Origin: Candidatus Bathyarchaeota archaeon
Lineage (GTDB): Archaea > Thermoproteota > Bathyarchaeia > Bathyarchaeales > Bathycorpusculaceae
Direction: 5' to 3'
NCBI GenBank assembly: GCA_030630585.1
Contig: DAOVMU010000113.1
Coordinates: 1-5,360 of the forward strand
DNA: 5,360 bases
The position numbers were made by a program, and so were the translations under genes. The notes under the pieces are model-generated. The model was not told the DNA's origin and did no database searches. It saw only the letters and a list, made by a program, of their open reading frames with translations. Shown here in pieces: positions 1-3,902 of this stretch (position 1 is its first letter; every line of letters begins with the position of its first letter).

Positions 1-2
1 AA

Positions 3-40
3 TATTTGCAGCAAATAGAGTTTCCCGCAACAGAACTCTA
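3..40. promoter_or_regulatory. Two adjoining inverted repeats upstream of the desulforedoxin-like gene
   Basis: Bases 3-17 read TATTTGC-A-GCAAATA, a perfect 7+7 palindrome around one central base. Bases 16-22 (TAGAGTT) pair perfectly with 34-40 (AACTCTA) across an 11-base loop. Both sit within 65 bases of the GTG start at 68, where an operator or promoter-proximal structure would be expected. No TATA box can be assigned with confidence. The stretch may also contain the end of an upstream gene: one frame ends in TAG at 16-18 and another, reading YLQQIEFPATEL, ends in TAG at 39-41. In the second case the repeats could instead lie in coding sequence. A regulatory role is inferred. Confidence 0.35.
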
Positions 41-55
41 GGCAAGCCTGAAAAG

Positions 56-63
56 GGAGGTGA
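56..63 (+). promoter_or_regulatory. Ribosome binding site, GGAGGTGA
   Basis: GGAGGTGA is fully complementary to the usual 3' end of 16S rRNA and lies 4 bases before the GTG at 68. It decides the start of the small gene. The same frame is open without a stop to the left edge but offers no ATG, GTG or TTG before position 68. Confidence 0.8.
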
Positions 64-67
64 AAAA

Positions 68-184
68 GTGACACAAGAGGGAGAATTATACGCCTGCAAA
101 ATCTGCGGCAACGTTGTGAAAGTTATCGCATCCGGTAACGGAATTCTTGTCTGCTACGGACAACCCATGCAGCTAGTGGAATAA
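68..184 (+). CDS. Desulforedoxin-like iron protein (38 aa) lacking one ligand cysteine
   Basis: A 38-residue protein starting MTQEGELYACKICGNVVKV, matching free-standing desulforedoxin and the N-terminal domain of desulfoferrodoxin (superoxide reductase). In that family four cysteines (CxxC near residues 9-12 and an adjacent CC pair near 28-29) bind one iron in a small homodimer acting in electron transfer in the cytoplasm of anaerobes. Here C10, C13 and C29 are present, but the position of the second cysteine of the pair is Y30 (codon TAC, 155-157; segment LVCYGQPM). Length and the rest of the fold pattern are normal, so it is not truncated. TAC differs from the cysteine codon TGC by one base, so a point mutation or sequencing error is possible. 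With three cysteines the site might use another ligand, bind a different metal, or be inactive. The start is GTG, fixed by a strong ribosome binding site. It is convergent with the membrane protein gene downstream and is probably transcribed separately from it. Confidence 0.85.
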   Translation: MTQEGELYACKICGNVVKVIASGNGILVCYGQPMQLVE

Positions 185-223
185 GAATAGGAAGACTAGA
201 AAGCGCGTGCATGCACAGTTATT

Positions 224-250
224 AATGCGAGTTTCGCCATTTCTTTTTTT
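224..250 (+). terminator. Hairpin plus T-run terminator after the desulforedoxin-like gene
   Basis: AATGCGA (224-230) pairs with TCGC plus ATT (234-237 and 239-241, one bulged C at 238) around a GTT loop. It is followed directly by TC and seven Ts (244-250). It lies 40 bases past the stop at 184 and just before the converging gene's stop at 261. A T-run alone would serve as an archaeal terminator, and hairpin plus T-run also fits a bacterial one. On the - strand the run is of A, so it is directional for the + strand. A separate 10-base palindrome, GTGCATGCAC (207-216), lies just upstream. Confidence 0.6.
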
Positions 251-260
251 CATTAAGCAG

Positions 261-1334
261 TTACAGTAGACCTCTACGCCGAATCCACTGGAGTGCAATA
301 AATCCTAGCGGAAGTCTGAGCCACACCCATAGAACCCGTGTGAGAATGGTTGCCGCGGCACTAACTGTGGCAGCTTGCGGTCCCAAAAGGGCAATGTAAA
401 GGCTGGTCATAACAGGCTCGATAAACCCTACTTCACCAGGCAACATAGTTGGGATGCTTTGAAGGCTACGACTAAGAGAATACACGATTGTTAGTAGAAC
501 AAAGCTAACTGTGTAGCCAAGAGAGGCAAAGACGAAATAGGATACAAGTACGCTGAGGAAATAGCTCGCCAGAGCAAAAAACAGTGGCTGAACTAAGCTT
601 CTCGGATTCTTACCTAAGAAGCGTATTGATTGATGGAAACTCTCCAAAGCGTTTTTTGCCTTGGCTCTTAGGTTTTCAAGGTTTAAGCGACCTCTTGAAA
701 TGAAAACGCAAAAACGTATCAACAAATCGATTAACCTGTGGCTCAGTTGCTCTTTTATGCACAAAAGAAATATGAAGATCAGCGGAATTGCGGTGCCAAC
801 GGATACTAGCGCCATCAGAATGGAGACGCTTGAGGGAATGGTGTATTGTGAACTTAACAACGAAAGGGAGCAAACAATCAAAACAATCAATGTTACTACC
901 ATTGAGATGATTCGTTGCCCCAGAACTGACGCTACAACTTTTCCTGTGTTTTCACCTGACTCTTTTGCCATAAGGTAACTTTTGGAGACATCCTCACCGA
1001 TTGACTCGGATGGAACAAAGAACTCAACAAATGCTCCAACCCAAGTAATCATCATAGTCTTCATGAAGGAAACCTTAATCGAAAGAGGACGTAGAATGTA
1101 CTGCCAAGTTAGAGAATATGCCAGCATGTTTAACAGGAGAACAGCAATCGCCAGTGAATAGTAGAAGATGTCGATTTGCTGGATAGTTACGATCATTTCT
1201 GGTATGTCAACAAAGAAATGTAGGTAAGCAACGAAAATCACCAGACCTACTAACAGAAGGGGAACAGTTCTTCTGAGAGTCTTACTCTTTCCGGGAAGCC
1301 ATTCAGTACTCTCTGAAGCGTCGGGTTCAAACAC
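261..1334 (-). CDS. Flippase-like integral membrane protein, LPG synthase TM / UPF0104 family
   Basis: A 357-residue polytopic membrane protein, about the usual length for stand-alone members of this family. Hydrophobic segments are visible near residues 25-43, 59-80, 136-160, 168-193, 246-270, 275-295 and 322-350, with weaker ones near 92-107 and 305-318. Two family hallmarks are seen: the polar PSESIGEDVSKSYLMAKESG stretch (108-127), where relatives carry a conserved PxxxGE(x)n(R/S) segment, and PGEVGFIEP (299-307), matching the conserved PG-x-x-G-x-x-E. Relatives include the membrane half of lysylphosphatidylglycerol synthase (MprF), which flips lipids, and many uncharacterised archaeal proteins often found near glycolipid or polysaccharide genes. 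There is no soluble aminoacyl-transfer domain, so a transport or flippase role is more likely than synthesis. The start is GTG (1332-1334), placed immediately after an in-frame TAA, with no clear ribosome binding site. A 73-base gap (1335-1407) separates it from the radical SAM gene upstream on the same strand, so co-transcription is likely but not proven. The substrate cannot be inferred. Confidence 0.8.
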   Translation of the reverse strand: MFEPDASESTEWLPGKSKTLRRTVPLLLVGLVIFVAYLHFFVDIPEMIVTIQQIDIFYYSLAIAVLLLNMLAYSLTWQYILRPLSIKVSFMKTMMITWVGAFVEFFVPSESIGEDVSKSYLMAKESGENTGKVVASVLGQRIISMVVTLIVLIVCSLSLLSSQYTIPSSVSILMALVSVGTAIPLIFIFLLCIKEQLSHRLIDLLIRFCVFISRGRLNLENLRAKAKNALESFHQSIRFLGKNPRSLVQPLFFALASYFLSVLVSYFVFASLGYTVSFVLLTIVYSLSRSLQSIPTMLPGEVGFIEPVMTSLYIALLGPQAATVSAAATILTRVLWVWLRLPLGFIALQWIRRRGLL

Positions 1335-1407
1335 TTAATTCACGGCATTTTTTGGTTTTTAGTCGTTTTTTGCCATATGATCTGACATGTCTGTGTTCTT
1401 TCTTTCA

Positions 1408-2457
1408 TCACAGCCTAAGACTGCCATATTTGCTCAAGATGGTTTTTAAAGGTGATTTGGCAAGCAAGGAAAATTCTGTTGTGCAATTCATTAGGCACGG
1501 ATTACATTTAGGAATTATAGTTTCTTTAACCTTCTTCATCCTCTTGCTTTTCAGCAGATCCGTCATAGAATGTTGAAGTAGAGAACCTATGTAAGTTTCT
1601 TTCGTGCGGGGAAGACCTGGACACAAAAACAGTTTTCCTTCATTGTTTACAGCCAAATACAATTTTCCAGCATCACAAAGTTTTGGAACTGTCCCATTGA
1701 TGTAGTCGGAGATGTGGTTCAGGAAGTAATACGACTGTGATATTTGGCGACAATAATTCGATTTCATTTCTAAAATTTGCTTTACCGAACGGTCAACGGC
1801 ATCCTTGGGGATTATCCAAGAACTGGAACCAATGACAGGTTGGATGAAAAAGTAGTCGGCTCCAATGTTTCTTACGGTGTCAAAGACTTTGCGTAATTCT
1901 TGAAAGTTAAGTTTGTTTAAGACAAAATTTACGCCAATAGCACAAGCACGAGGATTTGTTGCTGCCAGATGCTTGAGACCTTGAATCGCTTTATCATAGG
2001 CTCCTTTTTTGCCTCGGACTTCATTATGGGTATCGGATAAACCGTCCAAAGATATTGATATAGACTGAAACAAATTAGCGAGTTTCTGCGCCCTAGATTT
2101 TGTTATCAGGGTGCCATTCGTACTTAATGTGACAACTAACCCTTTGTCCACAGCGTATTCTGCTATGTCTTCGAGGTCGTTTCTAAGTAAAGCTTCTCCT
2201 CCAGTAATACCTACGGTCATGACATCGGCGTCGGCTAAGTTATCAATAACCATTTTTGCCTCGGTTAAAGTCAGATCTTTGTTCAGCTTATCACGATAAA
2301 TTGTTTGTCTATCACAGAAGAAACAATTTAGGTTACACTTGTACGTTATATCCCACGCGACAAACATGGGGGAAGGCATTTTCAACTTTATTTTTGAATA
2401 TAGCCGTAACGTTCGCAACAAGGGCATATTTAGTTTAAGCGGATTTATGTTCACCAA
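1408..2457 (-). CDS. Radical SAM protein with C-terminal SPASM/Twitch-like cysteine cluster
   Basis: A 349-residue cytoplasmic iron-sulfur enzyme of the MoaA/PqqE-type radical SAM family. The core starts at about residue 33 with WDITYKCNLNCFFC. C41, C45 and C48 form the CxxxCxxC that holds the [4Fe-4S] cluster which cleaves S-adenosylmethionine. GITGGEALL (83-91) is the GGE motif contacting the SAM amino group, and SISLDGLSDTH (134-144) is another typical core strand. The C-terminal region has C261, C279, C318, C321 and C325, spaced like a reduced SPASM (Twitch) domain for an auxiliary cluster. It is shorter than a full seven-cysteine SPASM domain. Members modify ribosomal peptides, make cofactors (PqqE), or act on heme precursors (AhbC/NirJ). 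Nothing here selects among these. The start is TTG (2455-2457) with AGGGAG 10 bases upstream. The next codon, GTG, and M11 are alternatives. It follows the other radical SAM gene by 14 bases, so the two enzymes are surely made together and may act in sequence. Confidence 0.87.
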   Translation of the reverse strand: MVNINPLKLNMPLLRTLRLYSKIKLKMPSPMFVAWDITYKCNLNCFFCDRQTIYRDKLNKDLTLTEAKMVIDNLADADVMTVGITGGEALLRNDLEDIAEYAVDKGLVVTLSTNGTLITKSRAQKLANLFQSISISLDGLSDTHNEVRGKKGAYDKAIQGLKHLAATNPRACAIGVNFVLNKLNFQELRKVFDTVRNIGADYFFIQPVIGSSSWIIPKDAVDRSVKQILEMKSNYCRQISQSYYFLNHISDYINGTVPKLCDAGKLYLAVNNEGKLFLCPGLPRTKETYIGSLLQHSMTDLLKSKRMKKVKETIIPKCNPCLMNCTTEFSLLAKSPLKTILSKYGSLRL

Positions 2458-2467
2458 CGATTTCTAG

Positions 2468-2473
2468 CTCCCT
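2468..2473 (-). promoter_or_regulatory. Ribosome binding site AGGGAG overlapping the upstream stop codon
   Basis: On the - strand AGGGAG uses the last two bases of the TAG stop (2472-2474) of the upstream radical SAM gene. It lies 10 bases before the TTG start at 2457. The overlap supports both the TTG start and translational coupling of the two genes. Confidence 0.6.
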
Positions 2474-3563
2474 ACTGCATGGCTTCGTTTTTTGCGCATA
2501 TATGACAAATTGTTTTTTTCTTTGCGAGTTTTCCATTAGCAACTATTTCTCTTGAAGAGCGATAAGCATCATTATTCCATATTGCAGAAAATCCTTCTTC
2601 AAGTGCATTCCCAAATCCCCATTTTTCCCCGTAAACATTACAACAAGGAAAGATGCTTCCATCCCAGTTCATCACAGACCTTGTCCATAAAGATGAACAA
2701 TCATTGTTAAGCGCTTTTTTCCTTCTCTTCACGATGCTGCCGTATGCTGAATAACGCTCATCATGAGGTAACCACTCTTTCACATTTTCGAATTGAGACT
2801 CGGGATCTAGGAAGAATCTCTGACTCATATCACAGAGAAGTTTCGCAAACTCTATGTGATCAACACCGATTTCTTTAGCCAACCTCTTCGCCTTAGGCAC
2901 CTCTTTTTCAGTGAATCTTGTTACAAAAAACTTCCATTGTAAAAGAGGCTTTCGAATATTCAGTTTTCTTTTTTCCTTTACGATTTTCTTTATGTTGCCA
3001 AGTACCTTTACAAAATTGTTTCCTCGTTGATATGTTTCAACAGTTTCCTGACTTGCCCCATCTAACGACACCATTAGTATGTTTAAACCAGACTGCATTA
3101 ATTCTCTGCAAATCCTATCATCAAAAATGTTCAGATTCGAACTTGTTGTCACTATAATTTTTCGGTCTCTAGCGTATTTAACCATTCTAAAAAAGTCTTT
3201 GTTTAGAAAAGGTTCTCCCCAATTGTACAACTCTACTATTAACAGGTAATCACCGAGTTCGTCAATGATTTTTTTGAAATTCTCAAAGGCAAGAAAACCT
3301 TTCGGTAAACCTTCTTTTCCTTGACCTGTTGGGCATAGGGAACAGCGTAAAGGGCAAAAGTTTCCAGTTTCAACGGTCAAGTAGTATGGGAATCCCGCAA
3401 CATAGGATGACTTCAAGAACCTATGTTGAAATTCGACCAGAAAAAAATTGAATAGGGCTTTTTGCTTCATTAAAATGCCAATCAAGTCTTGAGGCTGATC
3501 CTTGAGGAACGTAAGAAAGTGGTTGATTTCGTTTCGACCAAGCCTCAATTTCCTTGTACTCAT
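2472..3563 (-). CDS. Radical SAM/SPASM-domain protein
   Basis: A 363-residue cytoplasmic enzyme. After a roughly 55-residue leader segment the core begins at FPYYLTVETGNFCPLRCSLC, with C70, C74 and C77 as the CxxxCxxC ligands of the SAM-cleaving [4Fe-4S] cluster. NWGEP (114-118) replaces the GGE motif in the way common for this branch, and MVSLDGASQET (164-174) is another core strand. The C-terminal part is a textbook Twitch/SPASM module: C289 then SLW, MNWDGSIFPCC (298-308, C307 and C308), a GN turn (318-319), IWN, and CHIC (C353, C356), which would hold one auxiliary iron-sulfur cluster. Related SPASM enzymes modify peptides or act in surface-glycan and cofactor clusters. The substrate here is unknown. 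The start is ATG (3561-3563) without a visible ribosome binding site, so it may be leaderless or coupled to the small open frame ending 35 bases upstream. It is the first long gene of the set leading into the second radical SAM gene. Sampled 60-base lines of this gene contain only 18-21 G or C. Confidence 0.87.
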   Translation of the reverse strand: MSTRKLRLGRNEINHFLTFLKDQPQDLIGILMKQKALFNFFLVEFQHRFLKSSYVAGFPYYLTVETGNFCPLRCSLCPTGQGKEGLPKGFLAFENFKKIIDELGDYLLIVELYNWGEPFLNKDFFRMVKYARDRKIIVTTSSNLNIFDDRICRELMQSGLNILMVSLDGASQETVETYQRGNNFVKVLGNIKKIVKEKRKLNIRKPLLQWKFFVTRFTEKEVPKAKRLAKEIGVDHIEFAKLLCDMSQRFFLDPESQFENVKEWLPHDERYSAYGSIVKRRKKALNNDCSSLWTRSVMNWDGSIFPCCNVYGEKWGFGNALEEGFSAIWNNDAYRSSREIVANGKLAKKKTICHICAKNEAMQ

Positions 3564-3598
3564 TCTGGTCTAACCCGTTCACTTTGTAGTTTATGTTG

Positions 3599-3643
3599 TT
3601 AATAATCGTTTATCAATATCTTTACCGAGGCTTCCTTCAACAT
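3599..3643 (-). CDS. Possible 14-residue peptide (leader or precursor), MLKEASVKILINDY
   Basis: An ATG at 3643-3641 opens 14 codons ending in TAA at 3601-3599, 35 bases before the start of the first radical SAM gene. Upstream are two overlapping ribosome-binding sequences: GGAGGTG (3662-3656) and GGAG (3656-3653, 9 bases before the ATG). A competing ATG at 3651 lies at ideal spacing from the first site but yields only MKRC. A GTG at 3658 would give a 19-residue form. Position before two SPASM-type radical SAM genes is where short peptide substrates are sometimes encoded, as with pqqA before the PQQ genes, though PqqA and other known precursors are longer. It has no cysteine and no recognisable leader/core division. 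A translated leader controlling the downstream genes, or chance, are equally open. Confidence 0.25.
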   Translation of the reverse strand: MLKEASVKILINDY

Positions 3644-3655
3644 CGTTTCATTCTC

Positions 3656-3662
3656 CACCTCC
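3656..3662 (-). promoter_or_regulatory. Shine-Dalgarno sequence GGAGGTG not tied to a long gene
   Basis: GGAGGTG on the - strand is as strong as the site in front of the desulforedoxin-like gene. It lies about 92 bases upstream of the first radical SAM start, too far to serve it. It is 4 bases before an ATG that opens only four codons (MKRC) and 12 before the ATG of the 14-codon frame. Its GGAG end is inside the 3' arm of the neighbouring hairpin. Confidence 0.4.
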
Positions 3663-3700
3663 AGATAAGTCGAACTTTTCTAGAGAAGATTATTCTGGAG
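3659..3700 (-). promoter_or_regulatory. Hairpin that would mask a Shine-Dalgarno sequence
   Basis: On the - strand CTCCAG (3700-3695), a bulged A and ATAA (3693-3690) pair with TTAT and CTGGAG (3668-3659): ten base pairs with one bulge enclosing a 21-base apical region. The inner segment can pair a little further but imperfectly. The 3' arm contains the GGAG of the GGAGGTG site, and the 5' arm, CTCC, resembles the anti-Shine-Dalgarno sequence. If this region is transcribed, the fold would hide the site, as in RNA thermometers and translational riboswitches. No known riboswitch class is recognised. The pairing is seen directly; function is inferred. Confidence 0.35.
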
Positions 3701-3707
3701 AAAAAAA
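3701..3707 (-). terminator. T-run that could end nrdD transcription
   Basis: Seven consecutive Ts on the - strand, about 195 bases after the nrdD stop at 3903 and just before the radical SAM leader hairpin. A U-run is enough for archaeal termination. No stable hairpin precedes it on this strand, and the distance from nrdD is long, so the call is weak. Confidence 0.3.
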
Positions 3708-3853
3708 TTAGAGGCGCATCGGATTTAGCTCCAAAAACGCAACTTGCAGCCGGATTCCTGCATAACATATTAGCGCCTGAAGACCACCCAGCACAAACCG
3801 ACAGCTCTAACCCAAGCCATACACCAAGCTCCGCAACTAACCTAGAGATTCAC

Positions 3854-3868
3854 GTTCACCAAGTGAAC
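3854..3868. repeat. 15-base palindrome GTTCAC-CAA-GTGAAC
   Basis: Perfect six-base arms around a three-base centre, 34 bases past the nrdD stop on the - strand. It could form a small hairpin in the nrdD 3' end or be a protein-binding site. No T-run follows it directly on the - strand, so it does not look like an intrinsic terminator. Confidence 0.35.
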
Positions 3869-3902
3869 TTAGTCTTAGATAATGTGCACGTCATTAGCTG
3901 TA

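Larger units (their letters stand above)
3564..3902. other. 339-base gap between nrdD and the radical SAM genes
   Basis: No long gene is convincing here. On the - strand, in order, it holds a short palindrome past the nrdD stop (3854-3868), a run of seven Ts (3707-3701), a hairpin (3700-3659) that includes a Shine-Dalgarno sequence, and a 14-codon open frame (3643-3599). A further - strand frame gives 43 residues from an ATG at 3768 to a stop at 3637, with three cysteines and a very basic end. It has no good ribosome binding site and is not called. AT-rich stretches around 3590-3625 could carry a promoter for the radical SAM genes, but no box stands out. Confidence 0.6.

Noticed and set aside
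2..67. N-terminal extension of the desulforedoxin-like protein
   Set aside because: The frame is open to the left edge but has no start codon before 68 in this window. The GGAGGTGA site and the family's usual length both support the GTG at 68.
661..978. 105-codon + strand open frame and the 65-codon - strand frame (676-873) inside the membrane protein gene
   Set aside because: Both are shadows of the 357-residue membrane protein, which has clear transmembrane segments and family motifs throughout.
1352..1576. + strand open frame of 74 codons with a hydrophobic end, overlapping the end of the second radical SAM gene
   Set aside because: It lies antisense to the conserved C-terminal cysteine region of that gene, and no ribosome binding site precedes it.
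3637..3768. 43-codon - strand frame with three cysteines (starts MLCRNPAASC) as a possible peptide precursor
   Set aside because: No convincing ribosome binding site. It runs through the T-run and hairpin that look like untranslated signals, and its composition looks like translated noncoding DNA.
3842..3862. Short stretch TTGGTGAAC on the - strand resembling the start of the second radical SAM gene (2457)
   Set aside because: Only nine identical bases followed by partial similarity. The frame stops after six codons (MVNVNL), so a chance match is likelier than a duplication remnant.
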